Assembly: GCA_000434835.1 (NCBI GenBank)
Contig: FR881476.1
Span: 8,321 to 41,040, forward strand
Length of the DNA stretch: 32,720 bases
From: Clostridium sp. CAG:594
GTDB lineage: Bacteria; Bacillota_I; Bacilli_A; RF39; UBA660
Reading direction: 5' to 3'
Position 1 is the first letter of the stretch, and each line of letters opens with the position of its first letter. The notes below the pieces were generated by a model that ran no database searches, was not told the origin of the DNA, and worked only from the letters and a program-made list of their open reading frames with translations. Both the position numbers and the translations under genes were made by a program. Positions 15,657 to 23,208 of the stretch are shown here, one piece after another.

Positions 15657-16351
15657 TTTAAATCACCTACAGCCTTAGGTTTTTTATTTATTTTAACGCT
15701 TGATACGCTTCCGTTTTTAAAGGTAATAACTTTGTTTGCCATAGGTGCTATTGCATTGTTATGAGTTATTATAACGACTGTCATTTTTTCTTTTTTAGCC
15801 ATGTTTTGTAATAGTTTTAATATTTGCTTGCCGGTTTTATAATCAAGTGCACCAGTAGGCTCATCGCATAAAAGTAATTTAGGCCTTTTAGCAACTCCTC
15901 TTGCAATTGCAACACGTTGTTGTTCTCCTCCAGATAATTCAGAAGGGAAGTTATCCATTCTTTTTGTTAATCCAACCTTTTTTATAACACTTATAGCATC
16001 CATTGGATTTTTACATATTTGTGTTGCTAGTTCAACGTTTTCTTTAGCGGTTAGATTTTGCACTAAATTATAAAATTGAAATACGAATCCAACGTCTTCA
16101 CGTCTGTATTTAATTAGTTTTCTCTCCTTTAATTCAGTTATGTTAACACCGTCTACAATTACGCTTCCACCTGATGCTTTATCTATTCCACCTAATATGT
16201 TTAAACAAGTTGTTTTACCCGCTCCGGAAGGCCCTAAAATAATGGCAAGTTCACCTTTTTCTATTTCAAATGATGCTTTTTTAAGTGCTTTTACTACAAC
16301 TTCTTCATTACCATAATTTTTACATACGTTTTTAAATTCTATATAAGCCAT
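15650..16351 (-). CDS. ABC transporter ATPase (MacB/LolD type)
   Basis: 233-aa ATPase energising the FtsX-like permease. Seen: Walker A LGPSGAGKTT, Q-loop VFQFYNLVQNLT, signature LSGGEQQRVAIARG, Walker B LLLCDEPTGALD and switch histidine in VIITHN, all standard for the MacB/LolD/FtsE branch. GGAGG precedes the ATG. Together with the permease it forms a two-gene operon with its own promoter and terminator; no neighbouring two-component system or accessory membrane-fusion protein is seen. Confidence 0.95.
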   Translation of the reverse strand: MAYIEFKNVCKNYGNEEVVVKALKKASFEIEKGELAIILGPSGAGKTTCLNILGGIDKASGGSVIVDGVNITELKERKLIKYRREDVGFVFQFYNLVQNLTAKENVELATQICKNPMDAISVIKKVGLTKRMDNFPSELSGGEQQRVAIARGVAKRPKLLLCDEPTGALDYKTGKQILKLLQNMAKKEKMTVVIITHNNAIAPMANKVITFKNGSVSSVKINKKPKAVGDLKW

Positions 16352-16372
16352 AAAAACCCTCCTTTTCCAGAT

Positions 16373-16404
16373 ATTATATTACATTTTAGAAGGTTAAATG
16401 TCAA
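16373..16404 (-). promoter_or_regulatory. Promoter of the ABC transporter operon
   Basis: Minus strand consensus -35 TTGACA (16399-16404), 17 bases, then TAATAT (16376-16381); an overlapping TATAAT (16373-16378) lies at a 20-base spacing. The best -35 in the window. Confidence 0.72.
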
Positions 16405-16441
16405 CTCAAGTTAAAATATTATTTTATTTTTTTTAAACAAA

Positions 16442-16450
16442 TGTTATAAT
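16442..16450 (+). promoter_or_regulatory. Extended -10 promoter of the HerA-like gene
   Basis: TG-t-TATAAT, perfect extended -10; -35 region is only T-rich. Divergent from the ABC operon promoter, whose -35 is 38 bases away. Leader about 39 nt. Confidence 0.58.
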
Positions 16451-16495
16451 GAATTTATAAGATAGGAAGGAAAGTATAATTATGGGGTGAAAATT

Positions 16496-18418
16496 ATGGA
16501 AGATAAAGATTTTGAAACATTAGAAGATTTAGATATTAATGATGAAAATGCTCGTGAAGAAGAAACTAATTTAGATGAAGAAAACACGGAAGATGTTAAC
16601 GTAATAAAAGAACAGAAGATAGATGACATTCCAAAAGAAGTTAAAGTAGATGTTCTTCCAAACGAAATAGGAAGGGTAAAAGATGTTGGAATAGATAATG
16701 TAAATATAGTTGTAACATCTAATTTAGCTTATGAAAAAAACTTGATTGATCATCACGTAATATTTGAAACACCAACTGGCAAAAAACTAGTTGGTACGTT
16801 AATTAGCTTAAGCAGTGAAGTAGGTCAGGTAAAATTAATCGGTGAAATAAATGGAAATAGGTTTGTACCAGGTGTTATAAATAAACCAGGTGTTGGAAAC
16901 GTATGTCTTGCAGCAACTGACGAAGAAACTAAGATGATTGTTGTAGATGATCAAAATAACGTACTTAAAAAGGTATTGATTGGTAATATGCCACTTTATA
17001 ACAATACTCCTGCATATGTATCTACAAACACTTTCTTTAGTAATCATTTTGCAATTTTTGGAAATACCGGTTCAGGTAAATCATGTGGTGTTGCAAGATT
17101 ATTTCAAAATATATTCTTTAATAGTCCTCAGACTCCAAGAAATGCATGTGTATTTATATTTGATGCTTACGGAGAATATGAAAGTGCTTTATCAGTTCAA
17201 AATAGTCAGGTATTCTTTAAGAAATATTCAACTAACGTAAGACAAAGTCCTCAGAATCTAATTAAGTTACCATTATGGCTTTTAGATATTGATGATTTTG
17301 CACTTTTACTAGAAGTTGATGATCCAACTCAATTACCTATAATTGAAAAGGCTTTAAGACTAGTTACTATTTTTTCTGGTAGTGATGAAGAAACTAAAAT
17401 ATATAAAAATGATATAATCGCTAAGGCTATACTAGAAGTGCTTTATTCTGGTGGGGCAGCATCACAAATACATGACCAAATATTTGCAATATTAACTTCA
17501 TTTAACACTGAGGATTTAAACCTTGAAACTCCTATTGTACAACCTGGTTATACTAGAAGTTTAAGACAGTGTTTAATAATTGATAAGGAAGGTAAGATAG
17601 GTGAAATGCAGCTTGTAACAGAGTTTATTAAAAAGTTCATTAATCCTGATTTAAAATTAGAACTTCCTGATGGAACAATACCATTTACCTTGGAAAACTT
17701 AAGAGATGCATTTGATTTTGCTCTTATTTCTGAAGGAACACTAAAAAGTGATAAGATGTATGATAAAGCAAATGTACTTAAGGTAAGACTTGATTCTCTT
17801 ATTAAGGGTGAGTATGCCCAGTATTTTAAGATGGATAAGTATGTTGATAAAAATACGTTTATAAAAGAGCTTATTACCGCTTCTAATGGAGGAAGAGCAC
17901 AAATTATAAATATAAATATAAGCTATTTGGATGACAGACTTGCAAAGACAATATGTAAGATATATGCAAAGTTATTGTTTGATTTTACTTCTAAACTTCA
18001 GCAGAGAGGATCGTTCCCTGTTCACTTGATATTAGAAGAAGCACACAGATACGTACAGCAAGACTCAGATACAAAGATTTTAGGATATAATATTTTTGAT
18101 AGAATCGCTAAAGAAGGAAGAAAGTATGGTGTTATATTAGGCCTTATATCACAAAGACCATCAGAGATGAGTGAAACTGTATTATCACAGTGCTCTAACT
18201 TCTTAATATTTAAGATGCAACACCCTAAAGATGTATCATTTATAAGACAAATGGTTCCTTTTATAACCGATGAAATAGTTGAGAAGATGAAAGGACTACA
18301 GCCTGGTACTTGCGTTGTATTTGGTTCCGCATTTAAGCTTCCAACCATTGTTAAAATGGAAATGCCAAATCCACAGCCAACCAGCCAAAACGTTGATGTT
18401 TCAAGATTATGGTATTAA
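16496..18418 (+). CDS. HerA-like DNA-translocating ATPase (DUF87)
   Basis: 640-aa hexameric ATPase of the HerA/FtsK superfamily, which moves along double-stranded DNA, in archaea with the NurA nuclease in end resection. ATG 16496 is chosen with GGGGTGA just before it; an in-frame GTG at 16487 overlaps that site. Seen: an acidic N-terminal tail (first ~50 residues, mostly D and E), a beta-rich HAS-barrel-like region, Walker A GNTGSGKS at residues 189-196, Walker B HLILEEAHRYV with E514-E515, and the HerA hallmark GLISQRPSEMSETVLSQC near the end. No nurA, SIR2 or other known HerA partner nuclease is adjacent. Family is sure; whether repair, defence or conjugation-related is open. Confidence 0.93.
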   Translation: MEDKDFETLEDLDINDENAREEETNLDEENTEDVNVIKEQKIDDIPKEVKVDVLPNEIGRVKDVGIDNVNIVVTSNLAYEKNLIDHHVIFETPTGKKLVGTLISLSSEVGQVKLIGEINGNRFVPGVINKPGVGNVCLAATDEETKMIVVDDQNNVLKKVLIGNMPLYNNTPAYVSTNTFFSNHFAIFGNTGSGKSCGVARLFQNIFFNSPQTPRNACVFIFDAYGEYESALSVQNSQVFFKKYSTNVRQSPQNLIKLPLWLLDIDDFALLLEVDDPTQLPIIEKALRLVTIFSGSDEETKIYKNDIIAKAILEVLYSGGAASQIHDQIFAILTSFNTEDLNLETPIVQPGYTRSLRQCLIIDKEGKIGEMQLVTEFIKKFINPDLKLELPDGTIPFTLENLRDAFDFALISEGTLKSDKMYDKANVLKVRLDSLIKGEYAQYFKMDKYVDKNTFIKELITASNGGRAQIININISYLDDRLAKTICKIYAKLLFDFTSKLQQRGSFPVHLILEEAHRYVQQDSDTKILGYNIFDRIAKEGRKYGVILGLISQRPSEMSETVLSQCSNFLIFKMQHPKDVSFIRQMVPFITDEIVEKMKGLQPGTCVVFGSAFKLPTIVKMEMPNPQPTSQNVDVSRLWY

Positions 18419-18446
18419 AGAAATCATAAAAGTGATTTCTTTTTCT
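18417..18446 (+). terminator. Terminator of the HerA-like gene
   Basis: AAAGAAATCA (18417-18426) pairs with TGATTTCTTT (18433-18442), loop of 6; the left arm starts in the stop codon. T-rich tail. Confidence 0.72.
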
Positions 18447-18465
18447 TTATTCATTTTTTTAAATG

Positions 18466-18474
18466 TGTTAAAAT
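18466..18474 (+). promoter_or_regulatory. Extended -10 before the gene at 18503
   Basis: TG-t-TAAAAT within GTGTTAAAATATAAA, the same 15-base string seen before sufC. -35 weak. Leader about 22 nt. Confidence 0.45.
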
Positions 18475-18502
18475 ATAAATATATAAAGAAAGGGTAACGA
18501 TA

Positions 18503-18961
18503 ATGAAAGAGCAAACAAAAAAGATGATATTATTAATAGCAATATGCACAGTAACAATTGGAATACTTGTAGTTGCACTTAAACTAAATCAAAACAGGGA
18601 AGAAAACTTACTTTCAGAATCTAAAATAAAGAATTATTTAACTGAAATTAAGTATGATGAAATATCAAACCACGTTATAGAACAACCAAGTTCTGTTATC
18701 TACGTATCAAATAGTAGTGAAGATAGCACCAAAAAGTTTGAAAATATATTTATACCTGTAGTAAAAAAATATAATTTAGAAAACGAAATTATATATATTA
18801 ATATTAATGGTATAACGGTTGTTGATCCATTTTATCAAAGTGCACCAGAATTAGTTTTTTATACTAATGGAGAAGTGTCTGACATAATAGATGTTAGTAC
18901 ATTAAAAACTAAAGATGACGTAATTAAAGTGCTAAAGGAAAGAAGTGTAATAAATGATTAA
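18503..18961 (+). CDS. Membrane-anchored thioredoxin-fold-like protein without CxxC
   Basis: 152-aa protein with one N-terminal membrane helix (ILLIAICTVTIGILVVAL, about residues 9-27) and an extracytoplasmic part. That part follows thioredoxin order: a strand SVIYVSNSSEDS, a helix KKFENIFIPVVKKY, a strand NEIIYINING, and SAPELVFYTNGEVSDIID, which resembles the cis-Pro strand and following hairpin of thioredoxins, then a last helix. The place where CxxC should be reads SNSSED, and there is no cysteine in the soluble part, so it is not a classical oxidoreductase. This fold call is inference. Its end overlaps the start of trmL by 8 bases, so the two are co-translated. Confidence 0.75.
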   Translation: MKEQTKKMILLIAICTVTIGILVVALKLNQNREENLLSESKIKNYLTEIKYDEISNHVIEQPSSVIYVSNSSEDSTKKFENIFIPVVKKYNLENEIIYININGITVVDPFYQSAPELVFYTNGEVSDIIDVSTLKTKDDVIKVLKERSVIND

Positions 18962-19478
18962 CGTAGTGTTATTTGAACCAGAAATACCAGGTAATACTGG
19001 CAATATAATGCGTACTTGTGCTGCAACTGGAACTCGTCTTCACTTAATTAAACCTCTTGGTTTTTCACTAGATGAAAGTTATATAAAAAGAAGTGGTGCA
19101 AACTATATAAAAGACTGTGATTATAAAGTATATGAAAACTGGGATGATTTTAAAAGTAAAAATAATGGTACATATTATTATTTAACTAGATATGGAAAAA
19201 AGCCTCATACATCATTTGACTATAGTAATAAAGATGAAAATATATATTTGGTATTTGGCAAAGAATCAAGTGGTATTCCTCTTGAGATACTAAAGGATGA
19301 TTTAGAACATTGTCTTAGAATTCCTATGAATGATAAGGTAAGGGCACTTAATTTATCTAATTGTGCTGCTATTATGGTTTATGAGGTATTAAGACAACAA
19401 AACTATAATGATCTTTTAAGAACTGAGCCATTTAAGGGTGAAGACTTTATAGAAACAGGGATAGATGCTAGCAAATAA
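18954..19478 (+). CDS. trmL: tRNA (cytidine(34)-2'-O)-methyltransferase TrmL
   Basis: SPOUT-class methyltransferase that 2'-O-methylates the wobble base of certain tRNA-Leu. 174 aa. Seen: the opening INVVLFEPEIPGNTGNIMRTCAATG with the N-G-N-x-x-R substrate motif, LIKPLGFSL, the cofactor knot VFGKESSGIP, and the closing LRIPMNDKVRALNLSNCAAI, all diagnostic of TrmL/CspR. It overlaps the preceding gene and has its terminator stem in the last codons. Confidence 0.96.
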   Translation: MINVVLFEPEIPGNTGNIMRTCAATGTRLHLIKPLGFSLDESYIKRSGANYIKDCDYKVYENWDDFKSKNNGTYYYLTRYGKKPHTSFDYSNKDENIYLVFGKESSGIPLEILKDDLEHCLRIPMNDKVRALNLSNCAAIMVYEVLRQQNYNDLLRTEPFKGEDFIETGIDASK

Positions 19479-19489
19479 GCTAGTTTTTT
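19468..19489 (+). terminator. trmL terminator
   Basis: Short stem CTAGC (19468-19472) with GCTAG (19479-19483), loop of 6 including the stop, then TTTTTT. Confidence 0.62.
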
Positions 19490-19497
19490 GTTATATT
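19489..19497 (+). promoter_or_regulatory. Possible extended -10 before the HExxH gene
   Basis: TG-t-TATATT directly follows the T-run of the trmL terminator. Start near 19504, just before AAAGGA. No -35 is visible because that region is the hairpin. Confidence 0.35.
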
Positions 19498-19518
19498 AAT
19501 ATTTGAAAGGAAATAACT

Positions 19519-20514
19519 ATGGATTCTAAAGAAAAAAAGATTAATTTATATTGTGAAAATTATATTGATTGGATAAAAGCAAAATACGAACAAGGTGATG
19601 ATATATTTGTATATTATAATTTAGAGAAATTTTATGATTTATGTAGTATTGCTTCAAAAGATTTTATGGATTTTGATTTTAATGATACATACGATGATAC
19701 AAACTTTAAAAAGATGGACTTTTTTGAGAAAATTGATATGGTTAAAGATTTTTTTCAAAGTATTAATATGACTGTGGATGTTGATAAGTATATGAATGAC
19801 GGAACATTATCACCATCTTATATTAATTTTGATAAAGAAGATAAAAAAAGTTATATGAAGGGAAAAGGAAAAGTAGATAATAATGGTAACGGGGATGTTA
19901 CATTTCCAAATAGTGGTTTATTATTGGATAGTATAATAATGGCTCATGAACTGAGTCATATGGCAAATAGGCCTACAAATAATGAACAAATAGCTATTAT
20001 GTCTGAGGCTGTTGCTCTTTATACAGAGTTACAATTTTATGATTATTTACTTAAATTAGGGTATAAGGATGAAGTTTTATTTTTTAAAAATATTAGATTA
20101 AAAGATACAAGTAAATTATCTAAATTATATTCAAACTCTATTTCAATTTTGCTAACATATATAAAATATGGTGCTGTAACAGAGAAGAACTTTAATTGCT
20201 TATTTCCAGAAAAAAATTATTTTGAAGTATTAAACAGAATAGAGAGTAACGAGGATTTTTATACTATTTCTATGGGAATGAATTATGTGTTTGGATTTGT
20301 AATGGCAACGTTTTTAAAAAGGAAAGTAGATGAAGATTTTTCTTATACAGAAAACATTAATACGCTTAATAAAAGATTAAATAGTTCTGATTTTACTGAA
20401 AATTTAAGAATACTTGGAATATCAAATTTTGATTACGAAAGTATTAATTATATATCATCTTATTTAAAGGATTATTTAGAAAATAGTAAAGGTTTAATAA
20501 ATAAGATAAATTAA
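19519..20514 (+). CDS. Uncharacterised protein with an HExxH metallopeptidase motif
   Basis: 331-aa protein I do not recognise. Seen: HELSH at residues 143-147 in IIMAHELSHMAN, followed by glutamates E163 (SEAVALYTE) and E170 as candidate third zinc ligands, a layout like gluzincin peptidases such as the M3 branch. No signal peptide; no membrane helix is obvious. The N-terminal part is acidic and rich in Asp, Phe and Tyr; the C-terminal part is helical. It is a single gene with its own weak promoter and a terminator shared with the convergent lipoprotein gene. It could be a peptidase of intracellular peptides or a phage/toxin-like protein; only the motif supports peptidase. Confidence 0.8.
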   Translation: MDSKEKKINLYCENYIDWIKAKYEQGDDIFVYYNLEKFYDLCSIASKDFMDFDFNDTYDDTNFKKMDFFEKIDMVKDFFQSINMTVDVDKYMNDGTLSPSYINFDKEDKKSYMKGKGKVDNNGNGDVTFPNSGLLLDSIIMAHELSHMANRPTNNEQIAIMSEAVALYTELQFYDYLLKLGYKDEVLFFKNIRLKDTSKLSKLYSNSISILLTYIKYGAVTEKNFNCLFPEKNYFEVLNRIESNEDFYTISMGMNYVFGFVMATFLKRKVDEDFSYTENINTLNKRLNSSDFTENLRILGISNFDYESINYISSYLKDYLENSKGLINKIN

Positions 20515-20563
20515 AAAAGACTAGTTAATGATATTTTTATCATCAAAAACTTAAGTCTTTTTT
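20513..20563. terminator. Bidirectional terminator with a nested hairpin
   Basis: AAAAAAGACT (20513-20522) pairs with AGTCTTTTTT (20554-20563); the large loop contains a second hairpin (ATGATA-TTTT-TATCAT). A-tract and T-tract allow use on both strands, and the stem touches the stop codons of both convergent genes. Confidence 0.75.
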
Positions 20564-21434
20564 AATTATTTACTTCAAGTTTTATTGAGTTTATGTTATC
20601 TTCCATAATTGAGATATAATCTTTTTTATCTTTTCTATCACTAGCACTTAGTGTAGATATGGTATTTAGTTTTACGGTTGTAAACTCATAACTTTCTTTT
20701 AATTTTTTAATTGTATCATTTTCTTTTTCATCATCTTTTAAGAATATATAACTTATTTTCTTATTAGCTAAAAGCTTTCTTACTTCAGAAAGTGTTTTAT
20801 CACTTAAATTATTGTTTTCTTCTAATGATATAACGTTAAATCCATACTTTTCTAAATATTTAAACGTATCACTTGAAACAACTATTGTAGCATTACTTGC
20901 GTTAGTTGCAATTTGTTTTAGTTCAGCGTCTATTTCTGATAGATTAAGTTTTAACTCTTCATAGTTACTATCTATTACGTCTGTTTCTATTTTTTCATTA
21001 ATGTATTCTTCAAGACCTTTTTTTATGTTTGAAGCCATCATTAAGTAATTTGATGGGTTAAGCCAGTTTTCAGCAGGATCACCTATATATGTCATACCAA
21101 GTGATGCATCAATTACCTTTATGTTTTTATTTTTATTTAAAAGGCTAACAGCATAATCTTTTTCTTTTTTTATAGTTCCATTATAAACAAATAAATCTCC
21201 TTTACTATAATCACTTAATTGTTTATTTGTTAGCTTATAATTTTTATAGTTTATTCCATCTGGATAAATACTATATATGGCAATTTTTTCTCCGTATAAG
21301 TTATCTAGTATATATTCCGTTGGGTAAGTACTTGTATAAGCCGTCATGGAAAACGTAGTATCTTCCTTAGCACACCCAGATAACATAAACAGTGATACGA
21401 TAATTCCTATTATCACAATAATTTTATTTTTCAT
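20562..21434 (-). CDS. TroA/ZnuA-like substrate-binding lipoprotein lacking histidines
   Basis: 290-aa lipoprotein resembling the metal-binding receptors of zinc/manganese ABC importers. ATG 21434 is chosen with AAGGAGA upstream and because the next residues are the signal peptide; the longer frame overlaps yidD. Seen: signal IIVIIGIIVSLFMLSGC with a lipobox LSGC (C21); then the family landmarks in order: STYPTEYILDNLYG, GDLFVYNG, VIDAS, ENWLNPSNYLMMA (normally with HxWLDP), a long helix, VVSSDTFKYLEKYGFNVISL (normally a His after the Ser/Thr), and a C-terminal half. All positions that hold histidine ligands in ZnuA/TroA are changed and the whole protein contains no histidine. No permease or ATPase adjoins it. 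Ligand unknown. Confidence 0.82.
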   Translation of the reverse strand: MKNKIIVIIGIIVSLFMLSGCAKEDTTFSMTAYTSTYPTEYILDNLYGEKIAIYSIYPDGINYKNYKLTNKQLSDYSKGDLFVYNGTIKKEKDYAVSLLNKNKNIKVIDASLGMTYIGDPAENWLNPSNYLMMASNIKKGLEEYINEKIETDVIDSNYEELKLNLSEIDAELKQIATNASNATIVVSSDTFKYLEKYGFNVISLEENNNLSDKTLSEVRKLLANKKISYIFLKDDEKENDTIKKLKESYEFTTVKLNTISTLSASDRKDKKDYISIMEDNINSIKLEVNN

Positions 21435-21657
21435 TTTTATTCTCCTTTTTTGGTACGGGATCATATCCATAAGTTCCAAACGGATTACATTTAAGTATTC
21501 TTATTGTTCCTAAATATAATCCTTTAAAAACTCCATGAGTCTCTAGTGCCTCAATCATATAATTTGAACACGACGGAACGTGTTTGCAGTATCCGTGAAA
21601 ACTTCCAGGAATTTTTTGATATACTTTAACAATCCCTATTAATATTTTTTTAATCAT
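21424..21657 (-). CDS. yidD: Membrane protein insertion efficiency factor YidD
   Basis: 77-aa peripheral membrane protein that assists YidC-dependent insertion. Seen: an amphipathic N-terminal helix IKKILIGIVKVYQKIPG, SCSNYMIEALETHG, KGLYLGTIRILKCNPF and GYDPVP, the fingerprint of YidD, at normal length. The PTCS motif reads PSCS. No ribosome site is seen before the ATG, and a -10 lies only six bases upstream, so the transcript may be leaderless. Its end overlaps the start of the lipoprotein gene by 11 bases. Confidence 0.95.
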   Translation of the reverse strand: MIKKILIGIVKVYQKIPGSFHGYCKHVPSCSNYMIEALETHGVFKGLYLGTIRILKCNPFGTYGYDPVPKKENKNEK

Positions 21658-21663
21658 ACTGAT

Positions 21664-21672
21664 ATTTTATCA
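21664..21672 (-). promoter_or_regulatory. Extended -10 directly before yidD
   Basis: On the minus strand TG-a-TAAAAT (TAAAAT 21664-21669) ends six bases before the ATG of yidD at 21657, so transcription would begin at or next to the start codon. Confidence 0.5.
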
Positions 21673-21720
21673 TTTTTTAGATAATAATGGTAGGGGTATA
21701 TTATAAAAAAATAAATTTTA

Positions 21721-21736
21721 TACTTTACGTAAAGTA
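21721..21736. promoter_or_regulatory. 16-bp perfect palindrome, candidate operator
   Basis: TACTTTACGTAAAGTA is its own reverse complement and lies between the divergent yidD and mraZ promoters. It has no loop or T-tract, so it is not a terminator; a dimeric regulator site is the simplest reading. The regulator is unknown. Confidence 0.5.
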
Positions 21737-21768
21737 CTATTTTTGTAATATTTTTTAGTTTTTTTATA

Positions 21769-21798
21769 TGGACAATTTATCTTATTATATGGTATTAT
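21769..21798 (+). promoter_or_regulatory. mraZ promoter
   Basis: TGGACA (21769-21774), 18 bases, then TATTAT (21793-21798) with an extended TG at 21790-21791. Start near 21805, within the first MraZ boxes. Confidence 0.65.
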
Positions 21799-21799
21799 A

Positions 21800-21836
21800 G
21801 TGGTAGCCAGTGGAATGAAGTGGTAGATTGTGGGGG
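21800..21836 (+). promoter_or_regulatory. MraZ operator, four GTGG boxes
   Basis: GTGG occurs at 21800, 21810, 21820 and 21830, each exactly 10 bases apart (GTGGTAG, GTGGAAT, GTGGTAG, GTGGGGG). MraZ is known to bind tandem GTGG-type repeats at about 10-bp spacing before its own operon. The boxes start two bases after the -10, fitting autorepression; the fourth box also overlaps the ribosome site. Confidence 0.75.
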
Positions 21837-21842
21837 ATTAAT

Positions 21843-22277
21843 ATGTTCATGGGAGAGTTTCATCATAATATTGATGATAAAGCAAGACTTGTTGTTCCAT
21901 CTAAGTTCAGAGTAGAACTTGGGGATACATTTATTGTTACCCGCGGACTTGAAGGATGTTTATTTGTTTATTCAAAGGAAGAATGGGAAAGATTGGTTGA
22001 AAAACTAAGAAAACTTCCATTTACAAAGAAAGATGCTAGGGCTTTCTTAAGATTTTTCTTGTCAGGAGCTGTGGAGGCATGCTTTGATAAACAAGGAAGA
22101 GTAGCACTTCCACAACCACTTGTGTCTTACGCTAACATAGAAAAAGAATGCGTTATAATTGGCGTGAATGACAGACTAGAGATATGGTCAGAAAGTAAGT
22201 TTAACACCTTACTAGAAGAAAATTATGATAACATATCAGACATAGCAGAAGACTTGTTTGATAATATGGAGGTTTAA
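21843..22277 (+). CDS. mraZ: Transcriptional regulator MraZ
   Basis: 144-aa AbrB-fold regulator that controls the division and cell-wall cluster by binding repeats before its own gene. ATG 21843 is chosen with GGGGGA six bases upstream; the longer frame from a TTG at 21828 begins inside the operator. Seen: MFMGEFHHNIDDKARLVVPSKF and the second copy CFDKQGRVALPQ, the two DXXXR-type motifs of MraZ. First gene of mraZ-rsmH-ftsL-PBP. Confidence 0.96.
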   Translation: MFMGEFHHNIDDKARLVVPSKFRVELGDTFIVTRGLEGCLFVYSKEEWERLVEKLRKLPFTKKDARAFLRFFLSGAVEACFDKQGRVALPQPLVSYANIEKECVIIGVNDRLEIWSESKFNTLLEENYDNISDIAEDLFDNMEV

Positions 22278-23198
22278 ATGAAACATATAAGCGTTTTACT
22301 AGAGCCTACCATTTCTTCTTTAAACATTAAGGAAGATGGTGTTTATGTTGACTGTACTTTAGGATATGCTGGTCATTCAAGTGCAATCTTAAAAAGATTG
22401 AAAAAGGGAAAATTATATGCTTTTGATCAAGATGAAGAAGCAAGAAATTATAGTGAAAACATTCTAAAGAAAGTTGGAGATAACTTTACTATTATTCCTA
22501 GTAACTTTGTTAATTTAAAAGAAGAACTAGAAAAAAGAGGTATTTTTAAAGTAGATGGCATTATGTTTGACCTTGGAGTTTCATCTCCGCAACTAGATGA
22601 TGCCGCCAGGGGGTTTAGTTTTCACTTAGATGCAGATCTTGATATGCGTATGGATAGAAAAAGCAGCCTTTCAGCATATGAGGTTGTTAATGAATATTCT
22701 TTTAATGACTTATACCGAATAATAAGAGATTATGGTGAAGAAAAATACGCTAAGCAAATAGCAAGAGGAATAGAAAAAGTAAGAAATACAAGAAAAATAA
22801 AGACGACGCTTGAACTTGCAGAGGTTATATCTAATTGTGTACCTGCTAAATATAAAAGACTTACACATCCTGCTAGAAGAACATTTCAAGCGATTAGAAT
22901 AGAGGTAAATAAAGAACTTAGTATTTTACCTAAGGCCTTAAATGATGCGATTGATATGCTAAAAAAAGATGGTGTAATAGCAGTTATTACTTTCCACTCA
23001 CTAGAAGATAGGATATGTAAAGAAGTATTTAAAGAAAGGTCTAAGGAAAACGAAATATTTAAAGGAATGCCAAACGTTCCTGAAGAATATATTCCAGATA
23101 TTAAAGTATTAAAAAAGATAAAGCCTTCTAAAGAAGAATTAGAAGAAAATAAAAGAAGTAGAAGTGCAACTTTAAGAGTTGCTATAAAACAAAAATAA
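22278..23198 (+). CDS. rsmH: 16S rRNA (cytosine(1402)-N4)-methyltransferase RsmH
   Basis: SAM-dependent methyltransferase for C1402 of 16S rRNA. 306 aa, normal. Seen: HISVLLEP, the SAM-binding YVDCTLGYAGHS, FDQDEEA, FDLGVSSPQLDDAARGFSF, the HPARRTFQAIRIEVN signature, and ITFHSLEDRICK. The start codon directly follows the mraZ stop and uses GGAGG inside the mraZ end, so the two are translationally coupled. Confidence 0.97.
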   Translation: MKHISVLLEPTISSLNIKEDGVYVDCTLGYAGHSSAILKRLKKGKLYAFDQDEEARNYSENILKKVGDNFTIIPSNFVNLKEELEKRGIFKVDGIMFDLGVSSPQLDDAARGFSFHLDADLDMRMDRKSSLSAYEVVNEYSFNDLYRIIRDYGEEKYAKQIARGIEKVRNTRKIKTTLELAEVISNCVPAKYKRLTHPARRTFQAIRIEVNKELSILPKALNDAIDMLKKDGVIAVITFHSLEDRICKEVFKERSKENEIFKGMPNVPEEYIPDIKVLKKIKPSKEELEENKRSRSATLRVAIKQK

Positions 23199-23208
23199 GG
23201 GTGATAAT

